DNA of 64,000 nt, taken from JAPPHA01 sp965221575. GTDB taxonomy: Bacteria; Pseudomonadota; Alphaproteobacteria; Rhodobacterales; Rhodobacteraceae. Shown here in pieces: positions 27,057 to 36,479 of the stretch (position 1 is the stretch's first letter; each line of letters begins with the position of its first letter). The notes beneath the pieces were generated by a model, which searched no databases, had not been told where the DNA came from, and was given only the letters and a program-made list of their open reading frames with translations. The stretch covers positions 83,163 to 147,162 of the forward strand of contig CBDCSM010000002.1 in assembly GCA_965221575.1 (NCBI GenBank), in the 5' to 3' direction. Position numbers and translations under genes: made by a program.

Positions 27057-27080
27057 AATTTATCTCTAAAGATAATTTAC
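27057..27080. promoter_or_regulatory. candidate HipB operator in an AT-rich hipBA promoter
   Basis: TTATCT (27060-27065) and AGATAA (27070-27075) form a dyad with a 4-base spacer inside the near-palindrome 27057-27080, 65 bases before hipB. The region 27000-27140 is the most AT-rich in the window. HipB proteins autoregulate by binding such dyads; this match is inference. Confidence 0.5.
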
Positions 27081-27140
27081 GATTGATCAGGCTGTAAATT
27101 CATATATTTTATTCTACATAATAAAGAATGGCACGATGAC

Positions 27141-27428
27141 ATGGAGCCAGACGTCGCGCACTGGATCACAGTAATCGGTAATCAAATACGAAAACGCCGA
27201 AAGAACCTCGGCCTGAGTCTCGAGGATCTGTCAATGCTATCGGGCTCCACTGTACCTACATTGTCCAACATCGAACGTGGAAAGCGTGACGTCAAGCTCT
27301 CCACCCTAATCGCCTTGGCCGCTGCACTTCGGATCGATCTGCCCATCCTGTTTGCAGGCGAGGAAATTTCAGAAAAGAACGCCGAGCCGTTCGGTACGTC
27401 AGAAGGTTACGATCTGGGCGACGATTGA
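27141..27428 (+). CDS. hipB: XRE-family antitoxin/regulator HipB
   Basis: The 95-residue protein has a Cro/C1 HTH: IGNQIRKRRKNLGLSLEDLS, then SGSTVPTLSNIERGKRDVKL. The C-terminal ~25 residues are acidic and likely disordered, as in HipB. Its stop overlaps the hipA ATG (TGATG). It should repress the operon and neutralise HipA. Confidence 0.88.
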   Translation: MEPDVAHWITVIGNQIRKRRKNLGLSLEDLSMLSGSTVPTLSNIERGKRDVKLSTLIALAAALRIDLPILFAGEEISEKNAEPFGTSEGYDLGDD

Positions 27429-28747
27429 TGACAGTCATCGAAAAGGTCGATGTTTTCTATGAGCATTTTGTTGTTGGGCGGATTTCAGTCCACGCCACCG
27501 GTAGCCTGAGCTTTGCCTACGATTCACGTTGGCTGGCTACTGATGGAGGCTTCCCGCTTTCAGTGACGCTCCCGCTTGTTGCGGATGACTTCAAAGATGA
27601 GGTCATCGCACCATGGTTGGCCAACCTGCTCCCCGAGGAGCAGCAACTCCTGGCAATGTCGCGGGCTCTAGGCCTGTCTTCGTCAGATGCCTTGGCAATC
27701 CTGAAGGAGGTTGGTGGTGATACGGCGGGGGCTATTTCCTTCGGGGAACGGAGCGTCCGGGACCGGTGGAGTTACGAGGCGCTCCGGGATCATTACGGCT
27801 TCGAAACTGACGGGGAGGCCTTGAGCCGCCACTTCGATGACCTGGGACAGCGTCCGTTCCTCGTGGGTGAGGACGGGGTGAGGCTTTCTCTTGCCGGAGG
27901 GCAGAAAAAGACGACCCTGACCGTCCTTGGCGATGATGACCAACCAAAACTTGGATTGCCTGACCCCGGAGACAAACTGGCCATTCCGAAAACCGGGGCA
28001 CCGTCGACGGTAATCATCAAGCCGGACAACCCGAGGCTACCGGGTATCGTCGAGAACGAAGCTTATTGCCTTTCGCTTGCTCGCCTAGTCGGTATACCAG
28101 TTGTCGATTGGGCCGTAATGGTTGCTGGAAATCGAAAAGCACTTGCCGTGGCCCGATACGATCGTTGCCTGCGCAGGGATGGGTCAACGAAACGGCTGCA
28201 TCAGGAAGACTTCGCCCAGGCCAACGGGCTTCTTCCCGGCCAGAAATATGAGCGGGGAACAATTCCGGGCCTCAACCTCCGTGGTCTCTTGCTGACGGGT
28301 AGCCAACTTCCTTCCGTCGAGGCCCTGAAACTGCTCAAACAAGTCATTTTCAATATCCTGGTCGCCAACACCGACTCACATGCGAAGAATTATTCCATGA
28401 TTTTGAGCGCCGGACCAACCTTGGCACCATTGTATGACGTTTCGTCCGTGCTGCATTGGAACCATGTGAACCAGTATCACGCCCAGAAAATCGCCGGGAA
28501 GAAACGCAAACCTGGTGATACTGCCAGGCGACACTGGGATCGTATCGCCACTGAAACAGGCCTTAATGCGCGTCAGGTTCGGCTCCGAGTCCAGGAATTA
28601 GTCGATGCGATGGTTGGGGCCAGGGGAGAGGCAACTCAAAGGGTCGCCGACCAGGCCGGGGTGTCAACGAAGATAGTCCAACAAGTTGCCGAACACATTG
28701 AGGCCAACGCTCTCCGAATCGCCGGAAGGCTTCGAAATACGGATTGA
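27428..28747 (+). CDS. hipA: HipA-family serine/threonine kinase toxin
   Basis: HipA kinases phosphorylate translation factors such as GltX and induce dormancy. The N-terminal HipA_N part (FVVGRISVHATGSLSFAYD to LLPEEQQLLAM) is followed by the kinase fold: substrate loop around KPDNPRLPGIVENEAYCLSL, catalytic NILVANTDSHAKNYSMIL and metal site LAPLYDVSS. Length (439 aa) is normal and the frame is intact. I take the ATG at 27428, one base overlap with hipB. A truncated paralogue lies at 21865. Confidence 0.93.
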   Translation: MTVIEKVDVFYEHFVVGRISVHATGSLSFAYDSRWLATDGGFPLSVTLPLVADDFKDEVIAPWLANLLPEEQQLLAMSRALGLSSSDALAILKEVGGDTAGAISFGERSVRDRWSYEALRDHYGFETDGEALSRHFDDLGQRPFLVGEDGVRLSLAGGQKKTTLTVLGDDDQPKLGLPDPGDKLAIPKTGAPSTVIIKPDNPRLPGIVENEAYCLSLARLVGIPVVDWAVMVAGNRKALAVARYDRCLRRDGSTKRLHQEDFAQANGLLPGQKYERGTIPGLNLRGLLLTGSQLPSVEALKLLKQVIFNILVANTDSHAKNYSMILSAGPTLAPLYDVSSVLHWNHVNQYHAQKIAGKKRKPGDTARRHWDRIATETGLNARQVRLRVQELVDAMVGARGEATQRVADQAGVSTKIVQQVAEHIEANALRIAGRLRNTD

Positions 28748-29437
28748 CGGTGGTTCTGTTCCCGAGACGACAAGCGAAAATTGGTCGTCTGCGCATCGAT
28801 CACATTGGTGACAGTGATTGTCACGTAACAGTGGAATGGACGACACATCCGTTTCATTTGGTCTAGGACAAGCGAAACATTCACTGTTCTATGTTTGCAT
28901 TACTCTTCGTATTTTCGACAATGGATAGTTCTCGCCTCATGATCGAGCCCCATTTTTATTCCGTATTCGGGTTCGCCACGACTATCGGCGCGTTCAATCA
29001 TTACGGTTTTCAACTTCGCCAATACTCGTTCGGCGACGATAGACAGCTGCGCTAATCGCAACAGCGAACGCCATTCGACCATGCTGATAGAATCGTTTCT
29101 TGCCCTTAATACTTGACGACGGTCAGGCAATCGGAAAAACAACGAGTACTAATTCGGTGACCCGCATGGAGCGCAAAATCAATTCAATTCCCCGCGTCGT
29201 CCGAATCGTGGACGATGATCGAACTTATGTAGTCGATCATGTTCATCTCCACGGCCTCACTGTTTGTAAGGCCAAACACTACTCGCCATTTTCAGGCACT
29301 TGAACGCTCCGCCGGCTCACAAAATCGCCTTCAATGAGTTCTGTCGGAAGCAGTAGAGAGGCTTGGAAGCCGGTTGGCAACTTGTTTGGGCGCGCGGTTC
29401 TCATACGACACTCAATATATTCGGCAAATTTATGGTA
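28748..29437. other. AT-richer intergenic region after hipA
   Basis: About 690 bases between hipA and the Ada-like gene. Weak frames are 28900-29142 on the minus strand (80 aa) and 29100-29303 on the plus strand (67 aa, with MERKINSIPRVVRIVDDD); neither shows a known family or a clear ribosome-binding site. The dyad GTGACA-GTGAT-TGTCAC lies at 28808-28824. Confidence 0.45.
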
Positions 29438-30295
29438 CTACTCTAGATTGATGTGAGGGCTCATTACCGGGTGGACCCGGGCGGCCTCCCGCGCCAGCAT
29501 GGCCTGCTTGATCGACAGACCCCAATGATAACCGCCGAGTTGTCCGGTTTGCCTGATGACCCGGTGACAAGGGATCAACCAACTCACGGGATTTTTCCCG
29601 ACCGCGGTTCCGACGGCACGTGCCGCGCGCGGATTTCCAATGTGGTTCGCGATGCAGGAATAAGTTGTGACACGCCCTGATGGTATATTCAGGAGGGCTT
29701 CCCAGACCTTGATCTGAAACGGTGCTCCGAGAAGGTGCAGGCCAACGTGCCCGGATCCGTCGAGAATCCTGTCGACATAATCGGCCAGGGCGCCGGGATC
29801 CTTGACGATCGTTGCTTCGGGCCAGCGTCCGGCAAGGTCGCTGAAGACCGCGTCGGGACCGGTTTCGGCAGCAAAACCGACCCCGCATATGCCGCGATCG
29901 GTGGCCATGACAAGCATGTCATCGAAAGGTGAATCGAACCAGCCGTAGTGGATGGTCAACCCCGATCCGCGGTTCGCGAATTCACCCGGACTCATGGCTT
30001 CCCATGTCAGGAAAAGATCGTGGAGTCGCCCGGATCCGGTCAGGCCGGAAGCAAGTGCCGTCTCGAGCACCGTATGCCGATTCAACAGCAGGGCCCTGGC
30101 GTTTCCAAGCGTCACGAACTGCTGGAATCTCTTTGGGCTGACCCCGGCCCAACGGCTGAAGACACGTTGGAAATGCGCAGGAGACAGCCCCACCGCTTCC
30201 GCCACGTCATCCAGCCCTGGCTGTTCATCGACCGTGCGGGCGATGTGGTCGATGGCACGAGCCATGAGCTTGTAGTGATACGAATGTTCCGACAT
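29438..30295 (-). CDS. AraC-domain / O6-methylguanine-DNA methyltransferase fusion (Ada-like)
   Basis: The N-terminal ~100 residues are an AraC-type HTH (GLSPAHFQRVFSRWAGVSPK). The C-terminal part is an O6-alkylguanine-DNA alkyltransferase with acceptor Cys in WLIPCHRVIRQTG, the RAARAVGTAVGKNP motif and FQIKVWEALLNIPSGRVTTY. The N-terminal zinc/methyl-phosphotriester domain of true Ada is absent, so a different sensing mode is likely. I chose the ATG at 30295 (MSEHSYHYK); one at 30310 is possible. Confidence 0.9.
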   Translation of the reverse strand: MSEHSYHYKLMARAIDHIARTVDEQPGLDDVAEAVGLSPAHFQRVFSRWAGVSPKRFQQFVTLGNARALLLNRHTVLETALASGLTGSGRLHDLFLTWEAMSPGEFANRGSGLTIHYGWFDSPFDDMLVMATDRGICGVGFAAETGPDAVFSDLAGRWPEATIVKDPGALADYVDRILDGSGHVGLHLLGAPFQIKVWEALLNIPSGRVTTYSCIANHIGNPRAARAVGTAVGKNPVSWLIPCHRVIRQTGQLGGYHWGLSIKQAMLAREAARVHPVMSPHINLE

Positions 30296-30463
30296 TAGGT
30301 CTGCCTCCACGTTGATCCGTATTGTTCCTGTTCGTACGTCTCATCAAGGGAAATGGAGTAATTCACGTCCCATATCGACCCGAATCCTGCGCATTCGAAT
30401 CCGACAGGAATCCCGAACTCTTTCGGGCTTGGAACCTGACTGTTCGCGTGTCAAACAGACCGG

Positions 30464-31108
30464 ATGTCACGTCAACTCGACTATCATGGAATGCGCGAGG
30501 TTTTCACGAGGTTCCGGACGCATCGTTCGGAGCCAAAGGGCGAACTTGAGCACGTGAATGCATTCACGCTGCTGGTCGCCGTCGTTCTGTCGGCGCAGGC
30601 GACAGACGCTGGCGTCAACAAGGCCACCCGGTCACTGTTTCAGGTCGCCGATTCACCGGAAGAGATGGCACGGCTCGGCGAAAGCGGTTTGATCGAATAC
30701 ATTCGAACCATCGGGTTGTATCAGCAGAAGGCAAAAAACGTCATCCGGCTCAGCCAGATCCTGATCGAGGAATACGGGGGCATGGTTCCTTCCTCCCGAG
30801 CCGCGCTGGTCGGGCTCCCGGGTGTCGGGCGAAAAACCGCGAATGTCGTTCTGAACATGTGGTTTTCTCAACCTGCGCAAGCGGTCGATACGCATATTTT
30901 CCGCTTCGGAAATCGCTCGGGTGTCGCAGTAGGCAAGGATGTCGCCGCGGTCGAAAGGGCGATAGAGGACCATGTTCCCGCCGAGTTTCAACGACATGCC
31001 CATCACTGGATGATCTTGCATGGGCGCTACGTGTGCAAGGCGCGCAAACCCGAATGCGGGAATTGCGTGATCCATGACCTGTGTCGTTTCCAGGAAAAGA
31101 CCGCGTGA
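30464..31108 (+). CDS. nth: endonuclease III
   Basis: Nth removes oxidised pyrimidines and nicks the abasic site. The helix-hairpin-helix LVGLPGVGRKTANVVL contains the catalytic Lys, and the Asp follows in AVDTHIFRFGNR. The [4Fe-4S] cluster has the exact spacing C-x6-C-x2-C-x5-C (CKARKPECGNCVIHDLC). Length (214 aa) is standard. The stop overlaps the GTG of the kinase gene downstream. Confidence 0.95.
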   Translation: MSRQLDYHGMREVFTRFRTHRSEPKGELEHVNAFTLLVAVVLSAQATDAGVNKATRSLFQVADSPEEMARLGESGLIEYIRTIGLYQQKAKNVIRLSQILIEEYGGMVPSSRAALVGLPGVGRKTANVVLNMWFSQPAQAVDTHIFRFGNRSGVAVGKDVAAVERAIEDHVPAEFQRHAHHWMILHGRYVCKARKPECGNCVIHDLCRFQEKTA

Positions 31109-32100
31109 CCCGGCGAATCCAGGTGGTCGGAATCGGGAACGCGATGGTGGACATTCTTGCCCACTGCGAAGAGTCGTTCCTTGTCGAACACGGAATTCGA
31201 AAAGGCGTAATGCAGCTGATCGACGGACAGCGGGTTGCCGACATCCGGCGCGCCATGGGATCGCCGAGCGAAGTCTCGGGAGGGTCGGCTGCCAATACGA
31301 TCGCGGGGTTGGCGGAATTGGGGTGTCGTACCGCCTATGTCGGCAAAGTCGTTGACGATCGTCTAGGGCATGTTTTTGCCGCTGATATCAGGGGTCTCGG
31401 GGTGAAGTACGAGACTCCGATGACGCCGTCCGGGCAGGGAACGGATACCGGATGTTGCATGGTGTTGGTCACTCCTGACGGTGAGCGGTCCATGAACACT
31501 TATCTCGGTGCCTCCGAGACGCTAGGTTCCCGCGATATCGACCGGAGGCTGATGGAGCGGGCGGGCTGGATCTATCTTGAGGGATACCGGTTCGATGGCC
31601 CTGACGGCCACGCCGCGTTCGCAAGGGCCATCGAGTTCTGCAAGGCGGGAGGGGGATGCGTTTCGTTGTCGCTTTCAGACCCTTACTGCGTTTCACGTCA
31701 TCTTTCCTCCTTCAGAAGGATGGTCAGGGACGACGTGGATCTCCTGTTCTGCAACCAGCACGAGTTGAAGGCGCTATACGAAATTGACGATCTGGAACGG
31801 GCCATCGAGAAAGCCGGGAAAGAGGTGGAGATCCTTGCCTGCACCCTTGGAAGCGAGGGCGCCGTTGTCGTTTCAGGGAAGCATTTCCGCCGGGTGCCTG
31901 CCCGACCTGGTCCCGTTGTCGACGTGACCGGCGCCGGTGACCTGTTCGCCGCGGGATTCCTGTACGGACTGACAGCAGGGTTCGAACCGGAACTGTGCGC
32001 CCGCTTGGGGTGCCTGTCAGCGGGAGAAGTGATCAGGCACGTCGGGGCACGACCAAGAACGGATCTCCGGGAACTTGTTCACCGCGAACTGAATTCGTGA
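31105..32100 (+). CDS. PfkB-family sugar/nucleoside kinase (adenosine-kinase-like)
   Basis: The N-terminal GIGNAMVDILAHCEESFL and GGSAANTIAGLAELGCR are typical of the adenosine kinase-like branch in alphaproteobacteria. The C-terminal signature VDVTGAGDLFAAGFLYGL carries the catalytic Asp and anion hole. I chose the GTG at 31105 (overlap GTGA with nth; AGGAAAAG upstream) over the GTG at 31081. Phosphoryl acceptor is unproven. Confidence 0.88.
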   Translation: MTRRIQVVGIGNAMVDILAHCEESFLVEHGIRKGVMQLIDGQRVADIRRAMGSPSEVSGGSAANTIAGLAELGCRTAYVGKVVDDRLGHVFAADIRGLGVKYETPMTPSGQGTDTGCCMVLVTPDGERSMNTYLGASETLGSRDIDRRLMERAGWIYLEGYRFDGPDGHAAFARAIEFCKAGGGCVSLSLSDPYCVSRHLSSFRRMVRDDVDLLFCNQHELKALYEIDDLERAIEKAGKEVEILACTLGSEGAVVVSGKHFRRVPARPGPVVDVTGAGDLFAAGFLYGLTAGFEPELCARLGCLSAGEVIRHVGARPRTDLRELVHRELNS

Positions 32101-32310
32101 TGTGGGAGTCTACATGAACCGTACCGACAAAACGGCCTTCCGGAATTGTCATTCGGCGCGTTTTTTGCGGACCAGGGAATCCCGAAATTACCCGTTTCCG
32201 GCTTTCCCAAATCCAGGGAAGGAAAATTCGGATCGTGCGGATGAAGCGAGCGGGAATTTGGCTGAACCCGTCACTTGATTTCCAGGTTCCAGGTATCAGG
32301 AGTGCAATCA

Positions 32311-32691
32311 ATGGCCTACGATTATGACAACGAAAATATCTTCGCCAAGATCCTGCGCGGAGAAATTCCGAACCGGACCGTTCTCGATACCGGGCACGCG
32401 CTCGCATTCGAGGACATTTCTCCACGTGCACCCGTCCATGTTCTGGTCATTCCGAAGGGTCCGTATGTCTGTTTCGACCACTTCCAGTCAGCCGCCACGA
32501 CTGAAGAGATTGTCGGCTTTTTTGAAGCTGTGCGGGGTGTGTGCGAAAAACTGAACCTCTCGCCGGGCGACGGCGGGAAGGGATATCGGCTGATCTCGAA
32601 CACCGGCAGGGACGGCGTACAGGAAGTCCCGCATTTTCATGTCCACATACTTGCCGGCCGCCCAATCGGCCCGATGGTCATGGCTCTTTGA
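32311..32691 (+). CDS. HIT-family nucleotide-binding protein (HinT-like)
   Basis: The histidine triad reads HFHVHIL near the C-terminus, and the upstream IFAKILRGEIPN and LAFEDISPRAPVHVLVIPK are classic HinT motifs. HinT proteins hydrolyse nucleoside phosphoramidates. The ATG at 32311 (MAYDYDNENIF) has CAGGAG upstream; a frame open 12 codons earlier is not needed. Length is 126 aa. Confidence 0.93.
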   Translation: MAYDYDNENIFAKILRGEIPNRTVLDTGHALAFEDISPRAPVHVLVIPKGPYVCFDHFQSAATTEEIVGFFEAVRGVCEKLNLSPGDGGKGYRLISNTGRDGVQEVPHFHVHILAGRPIGPMVMAL

Positions 32692-32942
32692 ACCACGCTG
32701 GGGAGGATTATCGCCCGCGCACCCGGCGATTTGTTTCAGGCGGGCTAATCCATGATCTTTCGGTTTGCTCCGTTCTCGGGGTGCCGCGACAATCAAAATC
32801 ACTCACCCGGTCACAGCGGATGGTCCGGAGCGTCTTCCTCATGGAACTCGGACTACGGTTGCACCGCCGCTAGGTGGATCGGGGTGGATCCGGGCGCGCG
32901 GATCCCAACTGTTTCAGGTGATCAATTGTCGGCGGTCCGGGT

Positions 32943-33986
32943 TCAGGCGGGTTGCGGTTGGACGGTCTCATGCGTCCGGGCCGAGAGATAGGCGGCTTCC
33001 ACAAGTGCAAACGTCTTCAGGTTATCGGCGCCGGAGGTCGCCGCCGGCCGGCCGGCACGGAAGGCCTCGAGGAAATGGGCATTGGCATTGAGGACCGCCT
33101 CCTGCGAACCGTGCCAGGGCCGGCTGGTCCATGGCAGGAGCGGCGAGCCGATATGTTCGCTCCGCGCCCGGCCCTCCGACGTCACCGTCATGTTGTCCTC
33201 GTGGTCGAGAAGGATAGAGCCTTTCGATCCCTCGATCTCGACGATGGTGGCGGGGAAGGGGTCGGGGACGCGGTGCGCCTCGTACGTGGTTTCGACCACG
33301 GACACGGCTCCCGACGCATGCCGCAGCAGCATGGTCGCGGTGTCGTCGCCTGTCACCCGCGGGTTCCGGCGCTGGGTTTCGCAGGAGATTCGCTCGACCT
33401 CACCCAGGAAGAACCGCGCGAGGTCCAGGATGTGAATTCCATTGTCGAGGATCACAAGCCGCTCCTCCTCCAAGAGATAAGGCTGGCCGGTGTAGATGTC
33501 GTAGTCGGTACGGAAGGACAGGCGTGCCCAGCCCGGCGCGCCTATGGCTCCCGAGTCGATAAGAGACTTGATTCGGAGCATGACGGTGCTGAAGCGGAAA
33601 TTCTCGTGCACCGCCAGCCAGGAATTGCGGCTGGCGGCGTAGCGGACGATCGCCGCCGCCTCCTCGCCGTCCGGCGCCAGCGGTTTCTGGACGATTGCGG
33701 CGATTCCCTTGTCGGCCGCCCGAGCTGCAAGGGCGCGATGGCTGCGCATCTGTGTAGGGATGTCGAGGAGATCGATATGCTCCCGGGAGAGCATGTCGTC
33801 GATGTCAGTGTACCAGCGTGCGCCGAAGGCATCGCCTGCGGCCCGCGCCTTTCCGGCATCAAGATCGCAAACGGCGGCCAGTTTGGCGCCCGCCCGGGCA
33901 AGGTCCTTCCAGGCGTGGAGGTGGTTCTGGCCGTAGAATCCGCAGCCCACGACCGCGACAATGGTGTCCAGTTGTTCGTCCTGCAT
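32943..33986 (-). CDS. Gfo/Idh/MocA-family oxidoreductase
   Basis: The Rossmann fold begins VAVVGCGFYGQNHLHAWKDL. The catalytic-region motif AAIVQKPLAPDGEEAAAIV carries the conserved EKP-type lysine as QKP. The C-terminal GFO_IDH_MocA domain includes NGIHILDLARFFLGEVE. Such enzymes oxidise sugars or inositols with NAD(P). The substrate is unknown and no transport genes are adjacent. Codon use is that of the core genome. Confidence 0.88.
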   Translation of the reverse strand: MQDEQLDTIVAVVGCGFYGQNHLHAWKDLARAGAKLAAVCDLDAGKARAAGDAFGARWYTDIDDMLSREHIDLLDIPTQMRSHRALAARAADKGIAAIVQKPLAPDGEEAAAIVRYAASRNSWLAVHENFRFSTVMLRIKSLIDSGAIGAPGWARLSFRTDYDIYTGQPYLLEEERLVILDNGIHILDLARFFLGEVERISCETQRRNPRVTGDDTATMLLRHASGAVSVVETTYEAHRVPDPFPATIVEIEGSKGSILLDHEDNMTVTSEGRARSEHIGSPLLPWTSRPWHGSQEAVLNANAHFLEAFRAGRPAATSGADNLKTFALVEAAYLSARTHETVQPQPA

Positions 33987-34372
33987 GCTGTCCCCCTCGT
34001 GTTAGGCAGTAAAGGAATGACAATTCGATCATCAGATTAACATCCGAACATGCTGCCACAAGTGCCCTCTTGTGGCCGGCAGGAATGTTCCACGCCGCGG
34101 AATTGTGGTTGATCAGTGCCGGGCCTGTTTGGCCAGGGTTGTTTCCGGCGTTCTCGGTTTGACAATTCAACTTGTGTTGACGGTTTGAATTTCCCTGGAA
34201 TGCCTGCGCCGGCAAGGATTTCCGTCATCGCTGACGTGGCGACCCACGACGCACTGTCCGCTGCGCGCCCCGGACGAGATTGCCACCTGCCAACCAGGGC
34301 ATTTTGCAACGGACTTACCACCCACCTGCGTGTAAGTTCGAAACGGATGTCACGAATGCAAGTGAGGGACAC
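33987..34372. other. intergenic region upstream of the lectin-like gene
   Basis: About 386 bases between divergent genes. No gene, repeat or clear promoter pair is recognisable. Confidence 0.45.
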
Positions 34373-34903
34373 ATGCAACACTTGAGAAAACTTGCGCCCG
34401 CGATAGCGATATTTCTTGCCGCGGCTACCGCGGCAAATGCCGTTCCGCCTGATCTTCGAACACCGTCACCTGTCATATACCTGGCGGACAACCTGGACGA
34501 GGTTGATGGCCTCGGATGGTGCATCGATACAATTGGTCGCGGGTTGTCCGACCGCCTGCATGCCCACTCGTGCAAGCCACGGGGTGGAGACGTGCAGTTT
34601 CGTATCTCCGAGACCACTGGCCAAATCATATCGGTCGCCTTCGAAGGGAAATGCATGGCATATCTGCATCCGGACGATCCGTCTGAACCGCTCGGGCTGG
34701 TCGATTGCGATGCGGCGGCCGGTGCACAAAGGTTCATCTACGATCCCGGCTCCATGACAATCCGTCCTTCGCTTGACGACACAAAGTGCCTGAGCGTCGG
34801 AGTCGACAGCCGCTCCGCAGGTCCGTTCATGTCGCGCGATCTCGGATTCTCAGGATGTTCCGAAGCACACATGCGGTTCCAGCAGTGGATTGTAAGACCT
34901 TGA
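34373..34903 (+). CDS. secreted ricin-type beta-trefoil (lectin-like) protein
   Basis: A 176-residue protein with a signal peptide (LRKLAPAIAIFLAAATAANA, cleavage after ~residue 24). The mature part has Trefoil-like repeats: WCIDTIGRGL, FEGKCMAYLHPDD and TKCLSVGVDS, each with a Cys and turn, and ends MRFQQWIVRP resembling a QxW box. It may bind carbohydrate outside the cytoplasm. The ATG at 34373 is preceded by GTGAGGGA. Family assignment is moderate. Confidence 0.55.
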   Translation: MQHLRKLAPAIAIFLAAATAANAVPPDLRTPSPVIYLADNLDEVDGLGWCIDTIGRGLSDRLHAHSCKPRGGDVQFRISETTGQIISVAFEGKCMAYLHPDDPSEPLGLVDCDAAAGAQRFIYDPGSMTIRPSLDDTKCLSVGVDSRSAGPFMSRDLGFSGCSEAHMRFQQWIVRP

Positions 34904-35668
34904 TCCCGGCTCTTTCTCGGCGTTCGATGTTGAGAAGCACTACCGCGACTGGCGCGACATCGGCGCAACATGCTGGCCACGGGACGGTTGCAGTTTCGGA
35001 AGACAGGGCCGCAGGCAGGACGGAATTGACTCCGAGAGTGTTGAAGTAATTCCAACACCTATGGGCGGGGGGAATACTGAAACGGTGACCCGGGAAAACA
35101 CGGTCGCAGGAGCGGTAACGGACAACTCGAAAGGCTGACGCACAAGGATATTCATCTTTACGTACCCTTCCGACATCGAAGGACCGATTCCGATAGAAGT
35201 GCGAATTGCCGCAACAGAGATTGTCAGGTCAGTACGCCAGCCTTTCATGAATTTCTCTGCCTTGGCGAAGCAGGAGGCTGAGCCGTCAAAAGCGCTGGCC
35301 TGTCGGGCAGCACTCATCGAAACAGACTTCACGGTGGAGACAAAGAGCGCATGCCGGAATGGCATTTTGGCATTTTGGCAATTTGCGCTTCCCGCGAGCG
35401 CCATGACGATTTTGCCGCTTCCGTAGAAATCGAACACAACAAGTTCATCGCCACTATGCAGACGAGATCGGAATATGCCGGTGCCGAGGGAAAGATCCTT
35501 GTGGGACCGAGAGAAAAATTCGCATACATGCCGAAGAGTCGCAGTTAGAGGAACCCCGGGAGACACGTGGGATCCGGCACCTCTTTTTCCCTGATGAGGA
35601 GACACACGCTGTGTTCGGGGAGTTTGGATGGCCCGCTCGGCAGGCGTTTGGTCGAGAATGGAGTAGGA
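34904..35668. other. long intergenic region without a supported gene
   Basis: About 765 bases. A minus-strand frame of 267 codons (34940-35743) crosses this region into the glutathione transferase gene, but has no recognisable domain, overlaps a real gene and has compositionally odd stretches, so I do not call it. Nothing else is clear. Confidence 0.5.
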
Positions 35669-36307
35669 ATGTACAAACTGTTCTATGCCCGCAAAAGCGC
35701 GTCGATGGGCATCCGTGTGTTGCTGGAAGAGATTGGCGTGCATTACGAACTCATCCAGACGACATTAGACATGGACAAGCCACGTCCGCCAGAACAACTG
35801 GCGATCAATCCGAATGGATGGGTGCCGGTCCTGGTTTGGGATGACGGCTCGATGTACGAATGTGCCGCGATTACGATTTTCCTTTGCGACAGGCACCCGG
35901 AGGCTGGATTGGCTCCTGCTCTCGATGACACGACACGAGCGCTCTATTTGCAGACGCTGGTGTACTTTTCGAACTCCGTTCAGAATGCATATCAGCTGAC
36001 ATATTATCCGGATCGCTTCGCCGACACCGAGGCCAACGAATCGAGTGCGCAGCGACGTGGCAACCGGAGGCTCAGGGAAACCTGGAATGTTGTCGACAAC
36101 CAGATCGGCGACGATGAATGGGTGCTCGGAAAACGGTTCAGCGCCGTCGATATCTACCTGTTCATGCTGACCACCTGGCTAAGGTCCGCGAAAGGACATC
36201 CGGCCATCGATGAATTTCCCAACGTCAAACGTATTGCCGACGCGGTCGTGCAGCGGCCAAGCGTTCAACTTGTCTATGAACCCTGGATCGCGCATCCGGA
36301 GTATTGA
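35669..36307 (+). CDS. glutathione S-transferase family protein
   Basis: The 212-residue protein has a thioredoxin-fold GST_N domain: MYKLFYARKSASMGIRVLLE, then INPNGWVPVLVWDDGSMYE with the cis-Pro and ECAAI glutathione-binding turn. The helical C-terminal domain includes FSAVDIYLFMLTTWLR. The catalytic residue is probably Ser11. The ATG at 35669 has GGAGTAGGA upstream. Substrate unknown. Confidence 0.9.
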   Translation: MYKLFYARKSASMGIRVLLEEIGVHYELIQTTLDMDKPRPPEQLAINPNGWVPVLVWDDGSMYECAAITIFLCDRHPEAGLAPALDDTTRALYLQTLVYFSNSVQNAYQLTYYPDRFADTEANESSAQRRGNRRLRETWNVVDNQIGDDEWVLGKRFSAVDIYLFMLTTWLRSAKGHPAIDEFPNVKRIADAVVQRPSVQLVYEPWIAHPEY

Positions 36308-36479
36308 GCGCGGCGTTCATCCGGGGCGTTCGGACTGCGAATCCGATGTCCTGGATGGCCAGTCGGGCAGGGCCGCCATAACGAGGTGCGTGGCGGTCGT
36401 CGCCATACCCGTGCGTCGTGAGGAACGACCCGACGGTTGCGGGCGTTTATCCGGGGCGAGGTCAGGCGCCATCCGCGTT

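Noticed and set aside
34940..35743. 267-codon minus-strand frame
   Set aside because: Overlaps the start of the glutathione transferase gene and shows no family pattern; kept only as an uncertain non-coding stretch.
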